A DNA stretch of 52,023 nt from JANWHF01 sp036276235 (GTDB lineage Bacteria; Planctomycetota; Phycisphaerae; Tepidisphaerales; Tepidisphaeraceae). Where the stretch lies: positions 1 to 52,023 of the forward strand of contig DATBDZ010000262.1 of NCBI GenBank assembly GCA_036276235.1. Reading direction: 5' to 3'. Both the position numbers and the translations under genes were made by a program. The notes under the pieces were generated by a model, which did no database searches, was not told where the DNA came from, and was given only the letters and a program-made list of their open reading frames with translations. Of this stretch, positions 35,447 through 41,356 are shown piece after piece. Position 1 is the first letter of the stretch. The number at the start of each line of letters is the position of its first letter.

Positions 35447-37330
35447 TCATCTCCTCCGTGCTCTGCGTGACTCTGCGTTGAATGACTCGTGTTTCCCCCG
35501 CAGCGCACGGGCGCCTCTTTCCATCCCGCTCTCGCTCGTGAGCGCCTTGAGCTGCTGATGGATATCGTGCCATTCGCGCATTCTGATGAATGAGATGAAA
35601 TTCGCCTGGCACCATTTGCGCAGTTTGCTGGTCGAGAGATGCTGGCCGTGCTCGTGGTAGCTTTTCCAGAGGCGCAGGAAGCTCAAAAAATCGCTGGTTT
35701 CATCGCGGAATTTCGCGTGGGCAGCATCCGCGGCTTCCTGCTGATCCATCGGGCGCTCGCGCGGGTCCTGGATCGTCAGGGCCGATGCGATGATCAATAC
35801 TTCATCAAGGCACTTTTCATCGCGTGCCGCCAGGATCATGCGGCCGATGCGTGGATCGACCGGCAGCTTCGCCAGCTCGCGGCCCAAACCGGTGATCTGA
35901 TACTCCACGTCCACCGCGCCCAGCTCGTGCAGCGTCTGATACCCGTCGCGGATCAATCTGCGATCAGGCGGCTCGATGAACGGGAATTCTTCGATGTCTC
36001 CCAGTGCCAGCGCCTTCATTTGCAGGATGACGCTCGCCAGATTCGTCCGCAGGATTTCCGGATCGGTGAACTGCGGCCGCAGGTTGTAGTCTTCCTCGCT
36101 GTAGAGGCGGATGCAGATGCCGGCGCTGACGCGGCCGCAGCGGCCGGCGCGCTGATCGGCAGAAGCGCGGCTGATCTTCTCGATCGGCAGCCGCTGCACT
36201 TTCGTCCGCGCGCTATATCGGCTGATCCGCGCATAGCCCGGATCGATCACATACTTGATGCCGGGAACCGTCAGTGAGGTCTCAGCGACATTGGTCGCCA
36301 ACACGATGCGCGCGCGGCCATGGGGTTGGAAGACAAGGTTTTGATCGTCGGCGCTGAGCCGCGCGTAGAGCGGAAGTATTTCCACCTTGGGCGGATGATG
36401 CTTGCGCAGCGCTTCGGCGGTTTCGCGAATCTCGCGCTCGCCGGCTAGAAAGACCAGCACATCGCCTGGGCCGGACTCCCATACTTCATCGACCCCGCGC
36501 AAAATCCCTTCCATCATCCCAATGTCCTCTTCCTCCTCATTGGCGGCTTCGAGCGGGCGATAGCGCTGCTCGACCGGATAAGTGCGGCCGCTCACTTCAA
36601 TGATCGGCGCGCCGCCGAAATGCGCGCTGAATCGCTGCGGATCGATCGTGGCGGAAGTGATGATCACCTTCAGGTCAGGACGGCTGGGCAATAGCTGCCG
36701 AATATATCCAAGCAAAAAATCGATATTCAGGCTGCGCTCGTGAGCTTCGTCGATGATGAGCGTGTCGTATTGCTCCAGAAGCCGATCGCCCTGCGTCTCG
36801 GCCAGCAGAATGCCGTCTGTCATGACCTTGATGTACGTATCGGGGCTGACGCGATCGCTGAAGCGAATCTTAAAGCCGACCGCGCGGCCGACATCCGCCT
36901 GCAATTCCTGGGCGATGCGCGACGCCACGCTCCGCGCCGCAATGCGGCGGGGCTGCGTGTGGCCGATCAACCCGGCAACTCCGCGCCCCAGCTCCAGACA
37001 AATCTTGGGAAGCTGGGTGGTCTTTCCGGAGCCAGTTTGGCCGCACAGGACGATGACCTGGTTCTCCTGAATCGCCTGCGCGATCAGGTCGCGCTTCTCG
37101 ACGACGGGAAGGCCCAGATCAAACCGCACACGTGGAAGATGCGCAAGCCTCTGCTGGCGGCGGGCCTTGGATTGCTCGATTTGCTCGTAAAGGCGCTCCG
37201 GCTGATTGCCGATGGGATGTTGAGCGCCGCGCCGCCGCGTAAGGTTGCGCAACATCGCCGCAAACCGCCGCTGGTCGGCGAGCATGCAGTATGGAATCTG
37301 TGCGGAAAGTTGGTCGAGCGACGCATCCAC
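35447..37330 (-). CDS. hrpA: HrpA, N-terminal DEAH helicase half, split gene
   Basis: A 627-aa protein equal to the first half of HrpA: RecA1 with Walker A GQTGSGKTTQLP, IIDEAHERSLN (DEAH box), SATID, RecA2 with LATNVAETSLTVPGI and QRAGRCGRV, then the helicase-associated HA2 region, ending at LRKWCQANFISFIRMREWHDIHQQL. The expected continuation (IHxALLxGLL...) is missing here and starts the gene at 9297-11390, same strand, 24 kb downstream. The last residues (KHESFNAESRRARRR) are the translation of a family C repeat. The helicase core alone may unwind RNA. Confidence 0.92.
   Translation of the reverse strand: MDASLDQLSAQIPYCMLADQRRFAAMLRNLTRRRGAQHPIGNQPERLYEQIEQSKARRQQRLAHLPRVRFDLGLPVVEKRDLIAQAIQENQVIVLCGQTGSGKTTQLPKICLELGRGVAGLIGHTQPRRIAARSVASRIAQELQADVGRAVGFKIRFSDRVSPDTYIKVMTDGILLAETQGDRLLEQYDTLIIDEAHERSLNIDFLLGYIRQLLPSRPDLKVIITSATIDPQRFSAHFGGAPIIEVSGRTYPVEQRYRPLEAANEEEEDIGMMEGILRGVDEVWESGPGDVLVFLAGEREIRETAEALRKHHPPKVEILPLYARLSADDQNLVFQPHGRARIVLATNVAETSLTVPGIKYVIDPGYARISRYSARTKVQRLPIEKISRASADQRAGRCGRVSAGICIRLYSEEDYNLRPQFTDPEILRTNLASVILQMKALALGDIEEFPFIEPPDRRLIRDGYQTLHELGAVDVEYQITGLGRELAKLPVDPRIGRMILAARDEKCLDEVLIIASALTIQDPRERPMDQQEAADAAHAKFRDETSDFLSFLRLWKSYHEHGQHLSTSKLRKWCQANFISFIRMREWHDIHQQLKALTSESGMERGARALRGKHESFNAESRRARRR
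35449..35483. repeat. CTCTGCGT word repeat forming the tail of the HrpA N-half
   Basis: Words CTCCGTG, CTCTGCGTGA, CTCTGCGTTGAA, related to the words at 325-395. On the minus strand they encode the terminal FNAESRRARRR and the stop codon. Confidence 0.7.
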
Positions 37331-37518
37331 AGATGGAATATTAGCACGCCAACGTGCGACTCATAATTCCAAATGAACAGACTTGCACTTCGGGCGTATT
37401 GGAGAGTGGGAGAAAACGGTCATGGATGGCCTGCCGCAAGTCGCACCAATGGATTGATCAGATCTTTGGGTTCGCTCGGATCGGAACATTTCGCCCGCGT
37501 GCCTGGAGAAGACCAGCC

Positions 37519-37854
37519 ATGATGATGACCTGTCGCGAAGTGCGCGATTATTTATTCGACTACCTCGCCGGCGACCTTGCTCCCCAGGAGCGCGGCGAGC
37601 TTGAGCGCCACGCGGATGCGTGCCGGCATTGCGCCGACAACGTCGAGGCGACGCGAAACGTGTTGCGCGTCAGCCGCACGGCATTGGCGCGGGTTGACGA
37701 ACCCTCCGCCGCCGATGTTCCCGGGTCGCTCGTGCAGGCGATTAAGGCGCATCAATTATCCCCGGCGGCCGTCCCCGTTCCCGACATGCATCTCACCGGC
37801 CTGCACCTCACGCAGTTGCAGGTTCAGTTCTCTGAAGTTCCAATTCGGCTGTGA
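37519..37854 (+). CDS. Anti-sigma factor-like zinc-finger protein
   Basis: A 111-aa protein with a ZAS-type zinc finger near the N-terminus: CREVRDYLFDYLAGDL then LERHADACRHCADNV (His-x3-Cys-x2-Cys), the fold of anti-sigma factors that bind ECF sigma factors. There is no membrane segment. The C-terminus ends in short Leu-rich repeats (HLTGLHLTQLQVQF). ATG 37519 has GGAGAAG 7 bp upstream; 37522 or 37525 are also possible. No ECF sigma gene is adjacent. The stop overlaps the acetyltransferase start by 4 bp. Confidence 0.7.
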   Translation: MMMTCREVRDYLFDYLAGDLAPQERGELERHADACRHCADNVEATRNVLRVSRTALARVDEPSAADVPGSLVQAIKAHQLSPAAVPVPDMHLTGLHLTQLQVQFSEVPIRL

Positions 37855-38312
37855 GCGAATTGGCTGTCATTTCCATCCGTAGAACATTGGTGGACCAGAT
37901 CATTGATCTGCGTCACGCGATTTTGCGCACCGGTTTGCCGCGCGAGACTGCGATTTTTCCCGGCGACGAGGCGACGACATCGCGCCATTACGCGGCGCTC
38001 GTGGTGGACCGAGTCGTCGGCTGCGCCACCCTTCATCTGAACCAATGGCAGGGCGAGCCCGCCTGGCAACTCCGCGGCATGGCGACCGCGCCGGAATATC
38101 GCGCCAAGGGATTGGGCACCGCGATCCTGAAGGCGATTGAAGACGAGATCCTGATCGACCCGCAGGCCACACGCCTGCTCTGGTGTAACGCCCGCGTGCC
38201 GGCGGCGGGGTTTTACACGAAGTTGGGATGGGCGATCGCCTCAGAGAAATTCGAAGTCCCAACGGCGGGGCCGCATTATAGAATGTGGAAGAGAATCGCT
38301 CGTATTCCGTAG
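37851..38312 (+). CDS. GNAT family N-acetyltransferase
   Basis: A 153-aa acetyl-CoA-dependent acetyltransferase. Motif A is WQLRGMATAPEYRAKGLGTAILKAIEDE (the R-x2-G-x-G/A-like pyrophosphate loop is RAKGLG) and motif B NARVPAAGFYTKLGWA. It is YitI/ElaA-like in the N-terminal part (LRHAILRTGLPRE). The substrate is unknown. GTG 37851 overlaps the anti-sigma gene stop by 4 bp. Its TAG stop is part of the GTAG foot of the following hairpin repeat. Confidence 0.85.
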   Translation: MSELAVISIRRTLVDQIIDLRHAILRTGLPRETAIFPGDEATTSRHYAALVVDRVVGCATLHLNQWQGEPAWQLRGMATAPEYRAKGLGTAILKAIEDEILIDPQATRLLWCNARVPAAGFYTKLGWAIASEKFEVPTAGPHYRMWKRIARIP

Positions 38313-38370
38313 AGTGCGCTTTAGCGCACGCGGAAGCCGTTTGCATAACCGGCCCATCCGCGTGCGCTTA
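38309..38370. repeat. GTAG-footed hairpin (family D) starting in a stop codon
   Basis: Begins GTAGAGTGCGC and contains AGCGCACGCGGA, paired with TCCGCGTGCGCT at the right end. The TAG at 38310-38312 is the acetyltransferase stop. Confidence 0.75.
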
Positions 38371-38408
38371 ATAGCCCCCAACGAACTGAATGCTATTACA
38401 AAAAAGCC

Positions 38409-38484
38409 GTCATGCTGAGGTACTCCGAAGCATCTGGCGGGTTCGCGCAAGTGGGCCAGATGCTTCGGAGTACCTCAGCATGAC
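38409..38484. repeat. Family B 76-bp hairpin, copy 2
   Basis: Same 30-nt arms as copy 1, identical in both arms; only the 16-nt loop differs (GGGTTCGCGCAAGTGG). Confidence 0.92.
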
Positions 38485-38508
38485 AGTGTTCCGATCCAAG
38501 AATTATGT

Positions 38509-38536
38509 TTGACCGACCGCATTCCACCGATATACT
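38509..38536 (+). promoter_or_regulatory. Sigma-70-like promoter for candidate small RNA
   Basis: TTGACC at 38509-38514, a 16-bp spacer, and TATACT at 38531-38536. It is the best promoter match I see in the window. Confidence 0.6.
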
Positions 38537-38542
38537 ATGCAA

Positions 38543-38796
38543 TAACGCTTGACGTGAAGCGTATAGAAATTGTCATGATCGCATTTACGCAGAACCTTCT
38601 CACCCGCTCTGGCCAGCCGAATCTGGCTAACGGCGCGGCTGCGCTATGTCTCTTAAGCAGGTTTTCGCGGCTTTCCAGCGATAACAGCCTTGCTTTGGGC
38701 CATTATCTGGATACGCGCGCATCGACCGGGTGACGAGGTTGCTTAGTTTGGAATGAACTATGAACCCCGCGGCCCGGTCGGCCGCGGGGTTTTTTG
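38543..38796 (+). ncRNA. Candidate small RNA of about 250 nt
   Basis: A promoter (38509-38536) and an intrinsic terminator (38763-38796) bound about 220-250 bases with no convincing coding frame. Internal stem-loops are visible: CGCTT/AAGCG at 38546-38561 and CCAG..GATAA / TTATCTGG at 38676-38710. Size and single-gene layout would suit 6S RNA or a regulatory RNA. I do not recognise the conserved motifs of 6S, SRP, RNase P or tmRNA, so no name is given. It lies just ahead of the tRNA cluster. Confidence 0.45.
38763..38796 (+). terminator. Intrinsic terminator
   Basis: Stem AACCCCGCGGC / GCCGCGGGGTT with a 7-nt loop, followed by a T run (TTTTTTG). Confidence 0.88.
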
Positions 38797-38879
38797 TTTG
38801 ATACGATGGTTCGCGGAGATCCATGATCTGCGTCTATGGAGAGTCCGCGCCTGTCGAACTCACTATAGAAGGATTAGTC

Positions 38880-38951
38880 GGTGGTCATGGTGTAGTGGCA
38901 GCATGCGACACTGTGAATGTCGAGGCAGGGGTTCGATTCCCCCGACCACCC
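38880..38951 (+). tRNA. tRNA-His (GTG)
   Basis: Acceptor stem GGTGGTC / GACCACC, anticodon arm CGACA-CTGTGAA-TGTCG giving GTG, T loop TTCGATT. Discriminator C73 is the base expected in tRNA-His, but the base before position 1 is C, so the extra G-1 is not encoded in the obvious place. CCA is not encoded. One T-stem pair (A-C) is mismatched. Confidence 0.9.
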
Positions 38952-38980
38952 TTTTTTCCTCGCGTTCGCGAGGAAAAAAG
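38951..38980. terminator. Perfect 14-bp hairpin after tRNA-His
   Basis: CTTTTTTCCTCGCG, 2-nt loop, exact complement with AAAAAAG. With T and A runs on opposite sides it could end transcription from both directions. It touches the tRNA 3' end. Confidence 0.6.
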
Positions 38981-39109
38981 AGAGAGGAGAGAGGAGTGAG
39001 TAGAAAGTAGAGCGGAGCGCGTCTCCTTTCCACTTTCTACCTTCGACTTCCTCGGAGCGCAGCTCCGCGTCTCCTCTCCACTTTCTCCTTTCTACTCTCT
39101 CGGAGCGCA
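38981..39109. repeat. Word-repeat hairpin (family C) between tRNA-His and tRNA-Asp
   Basis: Left part GAGAGGAGAGAGGAGTGAGT and AGAAAGT words; right part CTTTCTAC/CTCTCC words. The palindrome CGGAGCGCAGCTCCG occurs at 39051-39065 and again at 39101-39115, where it runs into the tRNA-Asp acceptor. Confidence 0.75.
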
Positions 39110-39182
39110 GCTCCGTTGGTGTAAGGGTTCAGCATGTCACCCTGTCGAGGTGAAGGAACGGGTTCGAGTCCCGTACGGAGCG
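39110..39182 (+). tRNA. tRNA-Asp (GTC)
   Basis: Acceptor GCTCCGT / ACGGAGC, anticodon arm TCACC-CTGTCGA-GGTGA giving GTC, T arm ACGGG-TTCGAGT-CCCGT, discriminator G as expected for Asp. CCA not encoded. Confidence 0.95.
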
Positions 39183-39198
39183 TTTGGGAAGTTGCCGC

Positions 39199-39282
39199 GG
39201 GCGCGTGGCAGAGCGGCAATTGCACCAGCCTGTAAAGCTGGCGCCCTCCGGGGCTTCGCAGGTTCGAGTCCTGCCGCGCCCA
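39199..39282 (+). tRNA. tRNA-Tyr (GTA)
   Basis: Acceptor GGGCGCG / CGCGCCC, anticodon arm CCAGC-CTGTAAA-GCTGG giving GTA, and a proper long class II variable arm (CGCCCTCCGGGGCTTC). Discriminator A. This shows that class II tRNAs are made normally in this genome. Confidence 0.95.
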
Positions 39283-39293
39283 TTCTGTAGGAG

Positions 39294-39364
39294 GAGCGCG
39301 TGGCCGAGTGGCGAGGCACCGGTCCGCAAAGCCGGGTACGCGGGTTCGATTCCCGCCGCGCTCT
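39294..39364 (+). tRNA. tRNA-Cys (GCA)
   Basis: Acceptor GAGCGCG / CGCGCTC, anticodon arm CCGGT-CCGCAAA-GCCGG giving GCA, T arm GCGGG-TTCGATT-CCCGC, discriminator U, the Cys identity base. Position 33 reads C with this folding. Confidence 0.88.
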
Positions 39365-39392
39365 TGTGCTGACTTGTCTGATCAGAGGTCGC

Positions 39393-39460
39393 GTAGGGTC
39401 CGCCTTGGCGGACGAGATTTGCGTCTCTCGCGGGAAGACGTCCGCCAAGGCAGACCCTAC
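39393..39460. repeat. GTAG-footed hairpin (family D) between tRNA-Cys and tRNA-Leu
   Basis: GTAGGGTCCGCCTTGGCGGA pairs with TCCGCCAAGGCAGACCCTAC, loop of about 24 nt. REP-like with GTAG at both feet. Confidence 0.88.
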
Positions 39461-39501
39461 GAACGCCTGATGAACCGGGAGAGGATTGTTTACGATCCAA
39501 C

Positions 39502-39576
39502 GCCGCAGTAGCCCAACTTGGCAGAGGCGCCGCGCTCAGAACGCGGAGGTTGCAGGTTCGAATCCTGCGTGCGGCA
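39502..39576 (+). tRNA. tRNA-Leu (CAG) with short class I variable loop
   Basis: Acceptor GCCGCAG / GTGCGGC with a G-G mismatch at 7-66, Leu-like 3-bp D stem GCC/GGC, anticodon arm CCGCG-CTCAGAA-CGCGG giving CAG, T arm GCAGG-TTCGAAT-CCTGC, discriminator A73. The variable loop is only AGGTT (5 nt), whereas bacterial tRNA-Leu normally has a long arm. Confidence 0.85.
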
Positions 39577-39600
39577 ATTCTTTCCCGCTTTCGGGGGACA

Positions 39601-39690
39601 GAATAGAGCAGCAGAGGGTGGAACAGTCGAGCAGTAGAAGGGGGAGTGCCCGGGCTCTACTGGTCCACTGTTCTAATGATCAACTGTTCT
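39601..39690. repeat. Word-repeat hairpin (family C) between two tRNA-Leu genes
   Basis: Left part AGAGCAGCAGAGGGTGGAAC and AGTCGAGCAGTAG; right part CTGGTCCACTGTTCTAATGA and CAACTGTTCT, largely complementary. Confidence 0.75.
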
Positions 39691-39694
39691 CACC

Positions 39695-39768
39695 GCTGCA
39701 GTCGCCCAACCGGCAGAGGCCGCGGCCCGAGGCGCCGCGAAGTGCGGGTTCGACTCCCGCCTGCAGCA
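39695..39768 (+). tRNA. tRNA-Leu (GAG) with short variable loop and C33
   Basis: Acceptor GCTGCAG / CTGCAGC fully paired, D stem GCC/GGC, anticodon arm GCGGC-CCGAGGC-GCCGC giving GAG, variable loop GAAGT, T arm GCGGG-TTCGACT-CCCGC, A73. Position 33, almost always U, is C. Confidence 0.82.
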
Positions 39769-39784
39769 TTCGCCCCAACTTCTC

Positions 39785-39858
39785 GCCGCGGTAGCCCAAT
39801 TGGCAGAGGCAGCGAGCTTAAGACTCGCTAGTTGTGGGTTCGACCCCCACACGCGGCA
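39785..39858 (+). tRNA. tRNA-Leu (TAA) with short class I variable loop
   Basis: Acceptor GCCGCGG / ACGCGGC with a G-A mismatch at 7-66, D stem GCC/GGC, anticodon arm GCGAG-CTTAAGA-CTCGC giving TAA, variable loop TAGTT (5 nt), T arm GTGGG-TTCGACC-CCCAC, A73. Confidence 0.85.
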
Positions 39859-39888
39859 GTCCCGTGCTTCAGCGAAGGATGCGAAAAC

Positions 39889-39964
39889 GAGGATGGAGGA
39901 TGGAAGATTGAGGATAGCGAAAAAGTGCTGCGCGCTATCCTCCATCCTCTATCTTCAATCCTCG
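39889..39964. repeat. Word-repeat hairpin (family C), GGATGGA words
   Basis: GAGGATGGAGGATGGAAGAT and GAGGATAGCG on the left, complement CGCTATCCTCCATCCTC and TCAATCCTC on the right. Confidence 0.88.
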
Positions 39965-39975
39965 TATTCGATGTG

Positions 39976-40455
39976 TCATTTCCCCGCGGCGGGCTGCGTC
40001 GCCGGGGCGCGCTCCACTCGGCCGTACATCGTCCCCTGGTGATCCGGCCCGGCGCTCCAGAAGCCGGCGTAGTGGTCGTTGTAAAAAACGACACGAGCTG
40101 TGTAGCTGCCCATGCCGGGGATGCCGAAGTTGGTGACGCTGATGACCGGCGTATCGCCGGCCCACTTCACCGGAATCGGCAGGGGGAAGGCGTTTTGCCC
40201 GCGGCCGATCTTCGCGGTGATCAGCCACATGTCGCCTTGCAGATGCCTGACCGTGCCCAGCGAATACCGGTCTTCGCGCGGCGCGGCTCCGGCGCCGTCG
40301 GTCGTGAAACTGCCGACCAGCGTGGCGTTGCTCAACATCGATTCGAACTGACGCTCAAGCGATGCCTGATCGGCGGCAGGCTGTGTCGAAGGAGCGGGCT
40401 GCGCAAAGCACAAGCTGGCCGACATCACGGCGATGAAAAACGCTGACCATCTCAT
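39976..40455 (-). CDS. Exported hypothetical protein
   Basis: A 159-aa protein with a signal peptide (1-18, cleavage after CFA) and a low-complexity Pro/Gln/Ala linker (QPAPSTQPAADQ), of the type common in planctomycete secreted proteins. The mature part looks beta-rich (WLITAKIGRG, YTARVVFYNDHYAGFWSAG). It ends in a second Thr/Gln/Pro/Ala stretch. I do not recognise a family. ATG 40455. Confidence 0.65.
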   Translation of the reverse strand: MRWSAFFIAVMSASLCFAQPAPSTQPAADQASLERQFESMLSNATLVGSFTTDGAGAAPREDRYSLGTVRHLQGDMWLITAKIGRGQNAFPLPIPVKWAGDTPVISVTNFGIPGMGSYTARVVFYNDHYAGFWSAGPDHQGTMYGRVERAPATQPAAGK

Positions 40456-40535
40456 TCATCACTCCAGTAAGAGAAGGCTCGTCGCCAGCTAATACTGCGT
40501 GATGGCCGCGCCGTGGAATGCCGGGGTAATTGCCA

Positions 40536-40567
40536 GGCGGACACCGCCTTGCGCGGCGGTGTCCGCC
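40536..40567. repeat. Perfect 13-bp hairpin
   Basis: GGCGGACACCGCC, 6-nt loop, complement, followed by TTTTG on the plus strand. It lies just beyond the 3' end of the Gly/Ser-rich lipoprotein gene, but the T run points the other way. Confidence 0.7.
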
Positions 40568-40588
40568 TTTTGTGGAGAGGTTGCTGGT

Positions 40589-41074
40589 TTATCGACCGCC
40601 GCCACCGCCGGAGGACGCTCCGCCGCCGCTGCCACTGACACCGCCGGCTCCGCCCGAACTCCCGCCTGCACCGGATGACCCGCCGATCCCTGATGAGCCG
40701 GTTCCGCCGGCGCCTGAAGCGCCGCCGGTTCCCGTGCTTCCGCCGGTACCCAGGCCGGAGCTTCCGCCGGTCGCGCCGCTGCCGCCGGTCGCGCCGGCGC
40801 CCGAGCCGCTGCCGATCGCACCGGAGCTACCCGAGCCACCCGCGCTACCCGCGCCTGTGGAACTGGCCCCGCTTCCCGACATGCTTCCGCCGCCGCCGTT
40901 GGGGTTGGTGTAGCTACCGGAAGTGCCGCTGCCGGACGTGCCAGCGTCAGTGGAAACACCATTGCCTCCGGACGAGCCGTTTCCTGCGGAACCGCCGTTG
41001 TCGGAATTGCAGCCGGTGAGTGTGATGGCGCCGATGGACAAAGCTGCCGCGGCCGCCAGATGAACGATTTTCAT
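40589..41074 (-). CDS. Gly/Ser-rich lipoprotein
   Basis: A 161-aa protein starting MKIVHLAAAAALSIGAITLTGC, a lipoprotein signal with lipobox LTGC. The remainder is almost entirely Gly, Ser, Thr and Ala in degenerate GGSSGxGG / GSGATGGSS units, probably an unstructured or filament-like surface segment. I chose ATG 41074; the longer frame to 41164 would bury the signal. The plus-strand Pro-rich frame opposite it is a shadow. Function unknown. Confidence 0.65.
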   Translation of the reverse strand: MKIVHLAAAAALSIGAITLTGCNSDNGGSAGNGSSGGNGVSTDAGTSGSGTSGSYTNPNGGGGSMSGSGASSTGAGSAGGSGSSGAIGSGSGAGATGGSGATGGSSGLGTGGSTGTGGASGAGGTGSSGIGGSSGAGGSSGGAGGVSGSGGGASSGGGGGR

Positions 41075-41356
41075 GAAATGATCCTCCACCTCGTCAAGAG
41101 ATGACACGAGCAGGGCGGCACCCGCCGCCGCATTTAGGCTCGCGCGTGGCGCGGTGGAATGCAAACATCACGCCGACAGCAGAAATCTGCCCACTCGTTA
41201 TTGAGACGGTCAGTTCAGAAGTTGAGCCTGATGGCGGATAGCAACTCGATCGCTGCGAGCGGCAGGTTGCCGCAGGCTCTCGGCAGTCGGCGCGACGAAA
41301 TGTCAAAGGCGTAATCGCATCTTTCCAGGCGCGCTCGACTATAATGTTCCATCCCG

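Noticed and set aside
35447..37330. Frameshift or sequencing error as the cause of the HrpA split
   Set aside because: The two halves are 24 kb apart with many intact genes between them, so a local error cannot explain it.
40530..40913. Pro-rich plus-strand frame
   Set aside because: It is the complement of the Gly/Ser-rich lipoprotein gene, which has a signal peptide and lipobox; Pro-rich shadows of Gly-rich genes are expected.
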